Shown in pieces: positions 37,898 through 47,187 of a stretch of DNA of 64,000 bases (position 1 is its first letter; each line of letters begins with the position of its first letter). Location of the stretch: positions 13,331 through 77,330 of the forward strand of contig NZ_JBNHEQ010000053.1 of the NCBI RefSeq assembly GCF_050016015.1. Reading direction: 5' to 3'. This DNA is from Trichodesmium sp002260545 (GTDB lineage: Bacteria > Cyanobacteriota > Cyanobacteriia > Cyanobacteriales > Microcoleaceae). The position numbers and the translations under genes were made by a program. A model generated the notes under the pieces. That model saw nothing but the letters and a program-made list of their open reading frames with translations. It made no database searches and was not told the DNA's origin.

Positions 37898-38926
37898 TTA
37901 TTTTGAAATAAAATGTACCCAGAAACTACCATCTGGCATACAAACATTACGAATTAATCGATAAGAATAATGTAGATAAGCACCACTTAAGTCAGTACGA
38001 TATCCAGTAGAAAACCATTCGCCATAAGGGTCGTGAATAAATAATCCTTCATTATCAAAACCAACACCAACAATTAGATGACCAAAAGAAGTAAAATAAC
38101 TGTGTATAGCGACAGGATTTCCTGCTATTAAGAAATCTTGAACTTCTTCAATTGTAGCATTAGTTTTAAAAGTATCTTTACATCCATAATCTCTAACAAT
38201 TTTAACTAAATGATATGGATTATGACGACTGTAACCTTGACTTAAAGCATACTCGTAAAGCTCATCTTCAAATTCACCATAATTAGAACTACGATTCGCT
38301 TCTAAAAATTCTAAACATGAAGCGATTGAAGTAATATTACATAAGCCAGTAGGATTATACCAATCATCTAGTTTTGGTTTGTATGGAACTTTTATTCTGA
38401 TATTTTCTGGTCTGAACTTGGGATGAACAACTTGATTATTTTCAGAAATTTCAATGTTTTTTTCATGGATATACCAAACTCCTGAACTGTTATGTTTATG
38501 GTTACGAAAAGCAATTCGGAAGTGGTTTCTTACTGGAGCGTAAGCTAAAAGTTCAAATTCTTGATTAGCAGGAATATGATGTTTTTCTGAATCAGTTAAT
38601 TGAGAAGATTGAAGGGGTCTAGACTTAAGAATAGTGTCTTTTTTAGTTTTTAATATAATTGGAGCTGCCGGAATATTTGCTTCTATTGCCTCGAACAATT
38701 TGTTAATAGTTTTCTCCCCTAAATATCCAGCTTCACCACTTTTTTGATTAACTTGAAACCGATGAAGTGCTGCGGTAGTTAATGGGCCAAATATCCCATC
38801 TACTGGCGGGTTAAGCATATTTAGGTCAATAAGTATGGCCTGAATCTCGCGAGTCAGGTGTTCATCGTCGGCCAGAGTTTTTACGTCGTATTTAAGGTCT
38901 GTCCCCAGAAAGTCTTTGAGTTCCAT
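37898..38926 (-). CDS. Peptidoglycan-binding protein with C39-like cysteine peptidase domain
   Basis: 342 aa without a clear signal peptide. The N-terminal PG_binding_1 domain (about residues 18-88: DLNMLNPPVDGIFGPLTTAA, LHRFQ) is followed by a short SH3-like region (about 115-170). A C39_2-type papain-fold domain follows: the Cys in PTGLCNITSIASCLEF (about 195), the His in FGHLIVGVGFDNEG and the Asp in FIHDPYGEW. It probably acts on peptidoglycan or a peptide substrate at the cell envelope; the substrate is unknown. It stands alone. Confidence 0.8.
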   Translation of the reverse strand: MELKDFLGTDLKYDVKTLADDEHLTREIQAILIDLNMLNPPVDGIFGPLTTAALHRFQVNQKSGEAGYLGEKTINKLFEAIEANIPAAPIILKTKKDTILKSRPLQSSQLTDSEKHHIPANQEFELLAYAPVRNHFRIAFRNHKHNSSGVWYIHEKNIEISENNQVVHPKFRPENIRIKVPYKPKLDDWYNPTGLCNITSIASCLEFLEANRSSNYGEFEDELYEYALSQGYSRHNPYHLVKIVRDYGCKDTFKTNATIEEVQDFLIAGNPVAIHSYFTSFGHLIVGVGFDNEGLFIHDPYGEWFSTGYRTDLSGAYLHYSYRLIRNVCMPDGSFWVHFISK

Positions 38927-39769
38927 ATTATGTTGATAGAACGGGAAATAGTAATCAGGAGCTATAATATACTATTCTCTGGACTAGACCAAATTATGGG
39001 ACATTTATGAGAAGTTGGTTGGAATTTTAGTTTGTTTTAAGTTTGGGTAATCGTTATTACCATTTGTTGAATTTTCTATAATCGATTGCCCCTGCTATCT
39101 TTATACTAATTGAAGGGTTTGTTCTACATTTTTAGGTTTTGGCAGGGTTTTAGCTTATTGCTGATATTCTTCAACTAATAGCTCAAAATTAAGGTCAAGC
39201 TTTATTTTGGGTTTTGCAGAATCAACTGCCATAATTTCTAGGTTTCACTTTTTTGCAGTCTAGATTATAGCATTTTTTGAGAGTTGGGTAATGAGTTGAG
39301 AGCGATCGCCAAACGCTGTTGATTGTGGAAGGGCGATCGCTCGTTCGTAGTAACGACTTCAGTTGTAGAGATTCAGTTGGCTTCCAAAAGTTAGGTTAGT
39401 AAATGAGCAGTGAAAAAGTTTTTGTTTGTAGAATTGCTTGAGCAATATCTATAGTTCTGGCTAGAGCAATTCTACGCAGCTCTAATTAAACTACTCAACC
39501 GGACATAATATTACGGCGGGAATTTTCAATGGGGTTATTCACCACAAATAGAAAATATTCCATTGCATGAAGAAATTTGAGAGATACACCTAAAACTTTC
39601 AGGTGAATCTCTCTAAAATCAAATAGAGGTGTCTAGTTATGCAAAAATGGATTATGAAGCTTTGATGAAGTTAGATGGGAAAGTGTATCCGGGAAGTTTC
39701 GCAGTGGTAGGATAAAAGTTTGAGCAAAAATGTCAAGACTTATACCAGTTTTTATTTCGGCAGACCACA

Positions 39770-39797
39770 GTAGGGACGTTGCATACAGCGTCCTTAC
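39770..39797. repeat. Diverged 28-bp GTAGGG palindrome
   Basis: A TGCATGCA-core family member with about three mismatches between halves. Confidence 0.7.
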
Positions 39798-39866
39798 AAG
39801 GTTTTGTTTATGGAGATGTCTAATTTGAAAAGGGCTGTAAGCAAAAGATAAAATCCTATATCATCT

Positions 39867-39894
39867 GTAGGGGCGAATTGCCATTCGCCCCTAC
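39867..39894. repeat. 28-bp GTAGGG palindrome, GCGAAT core
   Basis: Half-site GTAGGGGCGAATTG against CCATTCGCCCCTAC; one mismatched pair. Confidence 0.8.
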
Positions 39895-40017
39895 TCCCCT
39901 ACTCCCTAAATAAAGACTTTTTCAGCAAACCCCAAATAGATACTCTCCCTGAATTATCAGAAAAATTGCCAGAAAATTTGTTGTACATCAATAATTTCAT
40001 TGGTATGATTAGTCATC

Positions 40018-40521
40018 TTATTTAAGTTTTTCCTTTAATTGATTTAACTGTTCGGGAGTTAGTTTAATTTGTACTTCTAATAACTGTTTAGCATCCTGAA
40101 ATAAGAGCATATTATTTTCGACAAAAATTTCGGGATTATTCAGTTCAATTCTTTGATATTTAATTTGTGGTAATGCAACTCGAATTACCAGTTTTTGTTG
40201 AGATTGTGGAAAAATATATAATTCCTGACGAGTATGATTTAGTGCTAACTTTTGCACAGTTGTATTACTTTCTGTGGGAGAATTAGGTTTCCGCCAATAA
40301 AGAGTAATACCGCGAATTTCTGGTTGAGCAATGAGAAATATTTCATCAAATCTTTGTGGTTCCCAATCAAGTTCTGAAATATCTCCACTATCAGGAATTA
40401 GTCTTTGTCGCCAGGTAATTTCTTTTCCTGCTAGAGCTGCCCACCATTCACGAATAGTATCTAGATTATTGGGATTTTCTGGGTTATTACTGCCGAATTG
40501 CCAAATAGTTTTAAGTTGCAT
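40018..40521 (-). CDS. Conserved hypothetical, 167 aa
   Basis: A soluble protein starting MQLKTIWQFGSNNPENPNNL. It is mixed alpha/beta with alternating hydrophobic strands (EIFLIAQPEIRGITLYWRKP, QELYIFPQSQQKLVIRVALP) and a C-terminal helix (LTPEQLNQLKEKLK). There is no signal peptide or TM segment. I know of no assigned function. It is not part of an obvious operon. Confidence 0.65.
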   Translation of the reverse strand: MQLKTIWQFGSNNPENPNNLDTIREWWAALAGKEITWRQRLIPDSGDISELDWEPQRFDEIFLIAQPEIRGITLYWRKPNSPTESNTTVQKLALNHTRQELYIFPQSQQKLVIRVALPQIKYQRIELNNPEIFVENNMLLFQDAKQLLEVQIKLTPEQLNQLKEKLK

Positions 40522-41144
40522 AATTTTGAGATTTTCTTTGAGTTAAATTATGTTCGTTGAATTAATAATAATTTCCTTGATAATAGTGAGTATATACATA
40601 AACAAGTAATTTTAGTTGTCTACATACTTAAGATATATTTTTTGAGGATTTTATATATATTTATAGCAAATACTTAAAATTTGGACAGTTACTTATTATA
40701 GTACATCTCTTTGGGTGCATCTCAATGCGTGAAGAAAGCCAAAAATTTATCGCTTTTAGGGAACAGGGAACAGGGAACAGGGAACAGGAAATAGGGAATA
40801 GGGAATAGGGAATAGGGAAAAAGTATTTTGGCAAATATGAGATGCACCCATCTCTTTTAGGAAGATTATCAAAATTACTTAAATTAAGATTTTTAACTTT
40901 TAACTTTATAGTTGCACAGATGCCAGCAGGTAATCAGTTTGCCATGACAAAATTCAATCTACTCTATAAAATTTTACTGATGAATAAGCGGGAGAAAAAT
41001 CCCAATCTTAATGCTCAAAAAGACTCACCAACTTTTTACCAATTTCTCAGGTGAATCTCAGATTTTTCAAAGACTGTCTTAATATCTATTGTAGATACTT
41101 TTTATATTGAAGATTAAAGTTTATTAATAGGAGCAAATGACATT
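40522..41144. other. Intergenic upstream of the buf operon, with STRR foldback
   Basis: 40713-40849 is a foldback element. The remaining sequence upstream of bufA is AT-rich, and its promoter could not be placed with confidence. Confidence 0.65.
40713..40849. repeat. Foldback element with GGGTGCATCTCA ends enclosing STRRs
   Basis: Perfect 12-bp ends GGGTGCATCTCA (40713-40724) and TGAGATGCACCC (40838-40849) enclose GGGAACA and GGGAATA heptamer arrays (about 40758-40820). Confidence 0.78.
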
Positions 41145-41420
41145 ATGAAAAACATCAATAAGAAGCTAGCTTTAGCTACTGCTATGACTGGTGTATTAGC
41201 TGTTGGTATTGCTACTCTAGGTAGTAATCAGGAAGCTCTTGCTGGAAAAGAAGGTATGGAAAAATGTGCTGGTATTGTTAAAGCGGGCATGAATGATTGT
41301 GGTACTAGCAAACATGACTGTTCGGGTAAGGCTACAGTAGATTCAGATAAAGAAGAGTGGATTTATGTTCCTATAGGTACTTGTGAGAAAATTGTTGGTG
41401 CAACTATTAAGGGACAATAA
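41145..41420 (+). CDS. bufA: Bufferin-type RiPP precursor (DUF2282)
   Basis: 91-aa precursor of a secreted, Cys-modified peptide of the bufferin (BufA, DUF2282) class. The signal peptide (residues 1-33, LALATAMTGVLAVGIATLG, ending ALA before GKEG) targets the periplasm. The mature part has exactly four cysteines, C41 (MEKCAGIVKAG), C52 (NDCGTS), C59 (HDCSGKAT) and C80 (IGTCEKIVG), in the spacing typical of the family. In characterised bufferins an MNIO enzyme converts Cys residues to thiooxazole-type heterocycles that bind copper. AGGAG lies about 11 bases before the ATG. It is followed by the enzyme gene at 41629 and its partner. Confidence 0.88.
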   Translation: MKNINKKLALATAMTGVLAVGIATLGSNQEALAGKEGMEKCAGIVKAGMNDCGTSKHDCSGKATVDSDKEEWIYVPIGTCEKIVGATIKGQ

Positions 41421-41628
41421 GAAATAGGCTTGCTATATATTAGCTACCAAAGTAAAGTGATTATTACAAAAATTTTGGCATTTTTGAATCAAGTTATGAT
41501 TTGAGGTTAATAGAATTGAGAAGAGGAAAATATTCTATAAATAAATATCTCTTTCTTGATTTTCTCTCTTCCATCAAATCACCTTATAATTCAAGAATGC
41601 CATATTTTTATCAATATCAAAATAACTT

Positions 41629-42546
41629 ATGACAACCGAGTTAGAATCTCAAAAGTTTGAATCTGATATTAATCCGAATTTGCAAATAAATGGAGATTTA
41701 TCCTGCATTAAGTCACCTTCAATTCAAGGTGCAGGAATTGGATTACGGTCTCTCCATTATCAATATATTCTTACTCAAAAACCAAAAGTAAATTGGTTTG
41801 AAGTTTTATCAGATAACTATTTTTGTGCAGGTGGTTTGCCACTATTTCATTTAGAAAAAATTCGTCAAGATTATCCAGTTACTCTACATGGAGTCGGAAT
41901 GTCTTTAGGTTCAACAGACCCCTTAAATTTAGATTATTTAACTAGATTAAAAAATTTAGCAGCAAAAGTTGAACCAGATTTAATTTCCGATCATTTATCT
42001 TGGATATCTGTGAATGGTCACTATCTTAATGATTTAATTCCTCTTGTTTATACAGAAGAGGTAATGAATTTTGTGGCATCCAGAATTTTGCAAGTACAGG
42101 AATTTTTAGGTAGACAAATTTTGATTGAAAATCCCTCCCCATACTTAAGTTTTACAGATTCAACTATGTCAGAATGGGAGTTTATTGAAGGATTAGTTAA
42201 AAAAGCAGATTGTTATTTACTTTTGGATGTAAATAATCTTTATGTTAATGCCATAAATAATCAAATTGATCCTCTAAATTATCTGGATGGTATCCCAAAA
42301 ACAAGAGTTAAACAGATTCATTTAGCAGGTTACGAAGAAAAAGAAAATTATTTATTAGATACTCACGGTTATCCCGTACATCCTCCAGTTTGGGAATTAT
42401 ATCAAGAGGCATTAATTAGGTTTGGCGCTGTACCAACTTTAATAGAATGGGATACTGATATTCCTAGTTTTGAAGTATTAATGGCAGAAGCAAATAAAGC
42501 TGAAAAATTATTAGACTTCTTCCAGAAGTCAGGGAATAGGGAATAG
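41629..42546 (+). CDS. bufB: DUF692 multinuclear non-heme iron oxidase (MNIO), bufferin modification enzyme
   Basis: 305-aa TIM-barrel enzyme expected to oxidise Cys residues of the BufA peptide using a di/tri-iron centre. The metal-ligand set of the family is visible: E58 (NWFEVLSDN), H87 (TLHGVGMSLG), D121-H122 (SDHLSW), E167 (LIENPSPY), D200 (LLLDVNN), H231 (QIHLAGY), D244/H246 (DTHGYPV) and E273 (LIEWDTDIP). It lies between the precursor and the DUF2063 gene. The last residues (FFQKSGNRE) come from a GGGAATA STRR that runs through the stop codon, so the C-terminus appears repeat-modified. Confidence 0.92.
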   Translation: MTTELESQKFESDINPNLQINGDLSCIKSPSIQGAGIGLRSLHYQYILTQKPKVNWFEVLSDNYFCAGGLPLFHLEKIRQDYPVTLHGVGMSLGSTDPLNLDYLTRLKNLAAKVEPDLISDHLSWISVNGHYLNDLIPLVYTEEVMNFVASRILQVQEFLGRQILIENPSPYLSFTDSTMSEWEFIEGLVKKADCYLLLDVNNLYVNAINNQIDPLNYLDGIPKTRVKQIHLAGYEEKENYLLDTHGYPVHPPVWELYQEALIRFGAVPTLIEWDTDIPSFEVLMAEANKAEKLLDFFQKSGNRE

Positions 42547-42567
42547 GGAATAGGGAATAGGGAATAG
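42533..42567. repeat. GGGAATA STRR at the bufB stop
   Basis: About four to five GGGAATA heptamers overlap the last codons and stop of bufB. A dispersed repeat fragment (TTTTTGGAGATGTCTATTAG type) follows, up to the bufC start. Confidence 0.75.
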
Positions 42568-42646
42568 GATATCAAATTGTTAATTTCATATCTTTAATTT
42601 ATTTCATTTTTGATTTTTGGAGATGTCTATTAGAAAAAGTAAGGTA

Positions 42647-43435
42647 ATGGAAGCGATCGCTCTACAAAACTTATTTCTTCGAGCTGTGTGGGAAAGAGAC
42701 ACTATTAGCATAGAAGAATTAAGCAAACATATCAAAGCACCGAATAATTTAGCACCTGCGGAAAGTTTGGCAATTTACCGCAATAATGTTGTTGGTAATT
42801 TAAGTAATACATTAGCTTCAATTTATCCTGTTTGTTGCCAGTTAGTGGGTGAAAAATTTTTTAATGCAACGGCATTAAAATTTATTAATCAGTTTCCTTG
42901 TGTATCACCAGACTTAGGAGATTATGGGGAAGAATTTCCAGATTTTCTTGCTAATTTTGAACCTGTAAAAAATTTACCATATCTGTCAGATGTGGCGCGT
43001 TTAGAATGGCATTGGCATCGCATTTTTTGTGGGGAAGATACAAGGAGTTTAGATTTCCAAGCTTTGGGTAAAATTCCTGAAGAAAAATGGGGAGAGTTGA
43101 TTTTTTATCTACCCAAAAATAGTGTACTTTTAGAGTCTATTTATCCTATCCATAGAATTTGGGAAATTAATCAACCTGATTATCAAGGTGATGAGATAGT
43201 AAGTTTAGATGAAGGTGGAGTAAAAATATTTTTGTGGCGACAAAATTATGATATGCGAATTGATTTACCTAATGATGATGAGTGGGAATTATTAACTGCT
43301 TTTCAAGGAAATTATCCATTTGAAATTATCTGTGAAAAATTAGTTGATATTGAGCATCAAGTGGATGTTGGTTCCTTACTCCCATTGTTTGTTCAACGAG
43401 GTTGGATTACTGATTTTTCTATTAATAATATATAA
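42647..43435 (+). CDS. bufC: DUF2063 (HvfC/BufC N-terminal domain) partner of MNIO
   Basis: Substrate-recognition partner that presents the precursor peptide to BufB. The DUF2063 domain is clear: LQNLFLRAVWERDT, LAIYRNNVVGNLSNTLASIY, VCCQLVGEKFFNATALKFIN, DLGDYGEEFPDFLANF and YLSDVARLEWHWHRIF. A C-terminal wHTH-like region (about residues 190-262) follows. I choose ATG 42647 (MEAIALQNLF) because it matches the usual N-terminus. In-frame ATG 42623 and TTG 42617 lie in a dispersed repeat and would add MSIRKSKV. No DoxX-like bufD follows. Confidence 0.88.
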   Translation: MEAIALQNLFLRAVWERDTISIEELSKHIKAPNNLAPAESLAIYRNNVVGNLSNTLASIYPVCCQLVGEKFFNATALKFINQFPCVSPDLGDYGEEFPDFLANFEPVKNLPYLSDVARLEWHWHRIFCGEDTRSLDFQALGKIPEEKWGELIFYLPKNSVLLESIYPIHRIWEINQPDYQGDEIVSLDEGGVKIFLWRQNYDMRIDLPNDDEWELLTAFQGNYPFEIICEKLVDIEHQVDVGSLLPLFVQRGWITDFSINNI

Positions 43436-43768
43436 ATTCAGCTATTAGCAGTCAGCAGTCAGCTAATAGCCGAGCAAACCTACAGGAGTGATTAAAATTA
43501 GCTGACTATCTTTATTATTTATATTTCACTTTTTGGAGATTAATTTCTCAAACACAAACTTCCAAACAGGATAAGTTAATAACTCATAGCTGACGGCTGA
43601 TAGCTGACGATAATATTAACTAAGTAAGTATATGAAAATAAACAAACGTAATATTAGAGGGCGGGTTTTGAGAACTAAGTTCTGGTTATTTCAAGGCTTT
43701 CGGTTAAACCCGCCCCTACAATTTTTTAAGTTTTAATTAGACCTACCTACTTAGCAAATACTTTAAGG
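43436..43768. other. Intergenic repeats after the buf operon
   Basis: CAGTCAGCAGTCAGC-type repeats (about 43438-43470), TAGCTGACGGCTGATAGCTGAC (about 43585-43610) and a long-loop GGGCGGGTTTTG/AAACCCGCCCCTAC inverted pair (43659-43720). No gene or clear terminator. Confidence 0.65.
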
Positions 43769-43999
43769 TTATAAATCTACTTCTATCTCTGCTGAATTAT
43801 CCTCTACATTACCCAAGTCATCATTATTAAAAATAATTCCCTCCTGTTCTATCTTTGCATTAAAATTAAAATCTTTATGTAAATCTAACCCAAAATCATT
43901 AACATCTCTAATTTCTATTAAAACCTCTTGGTTATCAGGAAAATTAACTTCCTCTAATAACTCAATAATTTTGCCTCTTTTAATTCCTTTAACTAGCAT
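43769..43999 (-). CDS. Small antitoxin-like protein, 76 aa
   Basis: It begins MLVKGIKRGKIIELLEEVNF with a short beta-strand pattern (QEVLIEIRDV), resembling the N-terminal domain of cyanobacterial antitoxin-type proteins whose partners are PIN-domain toxins. The C-terminus is acidic and probably disordered (NNDDLGNVEDNSAEIEVDL). AAAGGAG lies 8 bases before the ATG, supporting expression. No toxin gene is adjacent; a PIN remnant lies about 1 kb away on the same strand. The family call is tentative. Confidence 0.55.
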   Translation of the reverse strand: MLVKGIKRGKIIELLEEVNFPDNQEVLIEIRDVNDFGLDLHKDFNFNAKIEQEGIIFNNDDLGNVEDNSAEIEVDL

Positions 44000-44279
44000 A
44001 GAATCAACTCCTTTTTTAGTTAAAAATCATTACAATTTATTGACAAAATACAGATAATTAATCTTGGTAAACGAAGATATAAAATCCCATTCTTGGGAAT
44101 ATGAACTTTTACCTTGGCACTCTGCATAATTTTTATGGTCATGCCATCAAATCTAATTTAACTCTATTATAATAACTTCTATAGCACTACGCAAATACCT
44201 TAGTACATCCTTCTCTTCAAAACTCATTAAAAAAGATTGTTAAAGTTGCTGAATTTTCTTCTATACTATTCTTTTTACT

Positions 44280-45008
44280 TTGGATAGGTTAGGTTTCGTT
44301 GCTCAACCCAACATTCACTATTTAACCAGAGATAATATTACCTGTTATAATGTTATTAACTTAACCTATAACTTAATCATTAAAGCAGTACATCATATCA
44401 TGTCCGTTGGTATCGGAGCGTGTAAAAGTTGGGGAAATATCTACCTTATCCAAGATTTTTCCTTAACTTCTATATACAATACCGATGCTACCGGACATAA
44501 TATTAATGCTTCATCCTTTAATTGATAACAATTTCTTTCATCCTGAATATGGACGCTTGTTGTATCATCACGACCTTCAAAACCCAAATATTTTCATTAC
44601 TCAGTGCAACTAAATAATTCAGAGTCTTTAGCATGGGAACCTATTCATAGCGATCGCCAAAAAGATAGAGGAAGACTAGCTATTTAGTATATTGACTGGG
44701 AGCGTTTTCAACCTGCGCAGTGGGTGACACATTTAGAAAAAGAGAAAATTCAAAAAGCATTACACGTTTCTGTTCCTAACTTTCACGAAAATTGGCAGTA
44801 TGAACTATTCCGGTTCAATTGCGAACATTGGGCGCGTTTAGTAACAACAGGAGACTGTCGTTGCCACCAAATTACAGAATTTAAAAAATTGCAAGAAATT
44901 CCAGTAGTTGGTGTTGCTATTGTAGGTATTGCTGGAGTTGTAACTGGTGCGTGGGAACATAATAATTATGCTCAGGAGTTGATAGAAAAGGAGTGGAATT
45001 TTACTTGA
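44280..45008 (+). pseudogene. LRAT-like (lecithin-retinol acyltransferase) domain remnant
   Basis: The best piece (44724-45008, 94 aa from a GTG) contains YELFRFNCEHWARLVTTGDC, whose NCEHWA matches the Cys motif of LRAT/NlpC-P60-like proteins, followed by a hydrophobic segment (VVGVAIVGIAGVVTGAW). The same frame continues upstream as YIDWERFQPAQ to a TAG at 44685. An 81-codon piece (44280-44525) precedes, but its link to the same gene is uncertain. The N-terminal catalytic His region was not found, so the gene is broken. Confidence 0.55.
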
Positions 45009-45036
45009 TTTTTTTAAGTAAAAATAAATTGTTAAT

Positions 45037-45117
45037 TCAGACAATTTCCCAATCTTCATATTTTAATCCATCTACTCTACTAAACTCATTAATATTATGG
45101 GTAACTAATACCAAATC
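45037..45117 (-). pseudogene. PIN-domain (VapC-type) toxin C-terminal remnant
   Basis: The minus strand reads DLVLVTHNINEFSRVDGLKY followed by EDWEIV and a TGA stop. This is the conserved C-terminus of PIN toxins (VTHN-x-x-EF-x-RV-x-GL-x-x-EDW). The rest of the domain is missing, so the toxin is dead. Confidence 0.8.
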
Positions 45118-45319
45118 AATCAAACTATAGTATAAATATCTTGTTATTTACCATAAAAATATGAGACTGTAACTAGATAAAATTATCTTTCAACATCCTA
45201 GTTTCAGTCCCAATTACATAGTGATATTTAGTTATGCTTGACTACTTATAGACGTTTTAAAATTTATTTCCATTATAATCTCAATTAAGGATATAGAATA
45301 GAGAAGATAAATTTACTAA

Positions 45320-46627
45320 CTAAGTACTTGATAATCCGCTGCTTGACTTAGATTTAAAGTTAAGTTTTAGTTTCACTTCATTGTAAAGACTACCCAACTT
45401 TTCACAAAATGCTGAATAACTATGATTTTTCTGAACCATAATTTTACCCGCTGCACCTAATTTTAATCTTAAGTCAGAGTCTTCAACTAGAGAAACTATT
45501 GCTTTTGAAAATGCTTTAGGATTAGTATGAGATAACATTGCTGTTTTGTAACCTAATACCTGAGTATGAGTTGGTAAATTAGTTGCTAATACAGCTTTGC
45601 CACTATCTAGATAAGAATATATTTTCATGGGTGTATTCTTACCTTTGATTCGAGGAGATACCAAAACATCAGCTTGAGCAAGATAATTTCCTAATTCGCT
45701 AGCAGGTTTTTGTCCTAGAAAATGTACTTTTTCTTGAATGCCTAATTTCTTGGCTTTATTTTGATAGTTTTTAATATCTTCGGGATTTCCTCCCACTATT
45801 ACTAAATCAACTTCTTTTGTTTGTTTTAGTGCTAAAGCAAAACTATCTAGGAGTAAATCTATGCCTTGATATTGTTCTAAATTTCCCACATACATTAGCA
45901 TTGCATTGCTAATTTTCAATTCCCTTCTGAGGTTTTGCTGAGTTGGAACTTCTTTCTGATTCAACAAAGAAATATCTGGTAGGAGTACAACTTTTTTGGG
46001 GTTATATTTATAAATACTATGAGCCAAAGCCTGACAAACTGGAACTACAACTTCTGCATTTTTTACTGCCTGTTTCTCAAGCCATTGTAGGATAGAAATA
46101 AGGGATGAAAGAAACGGATATTTTTCTATCATTTGTTGAGATAAGGAAGAATCCATATCATAGATATAGGGAATATTAAACAAAAAATTAAGTAGTAATG
46201 CAATAAATACTGATTCCTCTACAGCATGAATTAAATTGTAACGTTTCTTGGAAATTAATTTAACTACTTCAACAAACATCAATAAGTCATAAATAATTTT
46301 TTTCCAAGAAAAGCCAGGACGCACATTTTTGACAAATGGAATATTCATCGTCCGGTATATATTAGTGTTTTTATAATCAATATCTTTACCTTCTGGGTAA
46401 GTTACTACATCCACTTTATCGCCCTGTTGTGATAAAAATTTTAAAACTAGATTATCAGCGATAGGTGAACCTCTATCTTGATAAAAAGGATGGGGAATTA
46501 GAAATAAAATATCTAAAGAAGAATTAAAACTCTCAGTTTTATAAATTATAAATTTATAATTTATATTCGTTTTTTGAGCAAAAATTTCAGGTTGGGTGCG
46601 ATAACTTAAATTAGAAGATTCCCACAT
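45320..46627 (-). CDS. Glycosyltransferase family 4 protein
   Basis: 435-aa GT-B-fold sugar transferase. The N-terminal acceptor-side domain includes IPHPFYQDRGSPIADNLVLK (glycine-rich loop) and FNIPYIYDMDSSLSQQMI. The donor-side domain includes LMYVGNLEQYQGIDLLLDSF, LGIQEKVHFLGQKPASELGN and the conserved E/D region near NTPMKIYSYLDSGKAVLATN. It probably builds an exopolysaccharide or glycolipid; donor and acceptor are unknown. It stands alone. The first 30-40 residues may be an over-extended start. Confidence 0.85.
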   Translation of the reverse strand: MWESSNLSYRTQPEIFAQKTNINYKFIIYKTESFNSSLDILFLIPHPFYQDRGSPIADNLVLKFLSQQGDKVDVVTYPEGKDIDYKNTNIYRTMNIPFVKNVRPGFSWKKIIYDLLMFVEVVKLISKKRYNLIHAVEESVFIALLLNFLFNIPYIYDMDSSLSQQMIEKYPFLSSLISILQWLEKQAVKNAEVVVPVCQALAHSIYKYNPKKVVLLPDISLLNQKEVPTQQNLRRELKISNAMLMYVGNLEQYQGIDLLLDSFALALKQTKEVDLVIVGGNPEDIKNYQNKAKKLGIQEKVHFLGQKPASELGNYLAQADVLVSPRIKGKNTPMKIYSYLDSGKAVLATNLPTHTQVLGYKTAMLSHTNPKAFSKAIVSLVEDSDLRLKLGAAGKIMVQKNHSYSAFCEKLGSLYNEVKLKLNFKSKSSSGLSST

Positions 46628-47187
46628 TCTTTATAAAATCCTTCACTTAATACATATTATTTATTAGAGCTTCATTGAAAAGTAAGTACAGTTATACTAA
46701 CTGCTAACTATGCCTGAAGTACCTTCAATTAATATGTTTTATCTTTCTCTGTTATTATCCTCTCTACTTCACTTTTTTGTCTATTGTTGAAATCACTGAA
46801 TTTTTTTATGAAGTTTTTTTGCAAGATTCTGTGATTTTACACAAAACCAAGACAAACTTTAGAAAGACTGTTGTATGAATTAGCCTCTTTTTTAAGGATG
46901 ATTTTCAGATTTTGAAGCGGGGGAATAGCTCTCTCGCTATATTCATGAATAGATACTTATAATAAAACCAATACAAAAATGTTAATATATTTACTGCCTA
47001 CTATTAATAACTCAATGTTGTTGGCAATGACTACTTGTTTTGCTGGACAGAATATTGCATCAACAAAAGTTGAGAGACACACCCTAAATATTTTTCAGGT
47101 GCATCTTCTCAGAATCGAATATGTGGAGATATACTTAAGTTAGGTTTTTAAATTGACGTAGGTTTGCAAGAAATTAGACCTGTGAAC
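46628..47187. other. Intergenic, no gene; one hairpin
   Basis: AT-rich. A hairpin near 47073-47113 (TGAGAGACACACC/GGTGCATCTTCTCA) resembles the one at about 39575-39610. Confidence 0.6.

Larger units (their letters stand above)
38927..40017. other. 1.1-kb region with palindromes and a small remnant
   Basis: Minus-strand ORF 39155-39232 (MAVDSAKPKIKLDLNFELLV) looks like the N-terminus of a lost small protein. Also present are a hairpin near 39575-39610 (GAGAGATACACC/GGTGAATCTCTC), an imperfect 28-bp palindrome at 39770-39797 and another at 39867-39894. No complete gene is seen. Confidence 0.6.

Noticed and set aside
40842..41054. 70-aa ORF upstream of bufA
   Set aside because: Begins in the arm of a foldback element, lacks a ribosome binding site, and has no recognisable domain.
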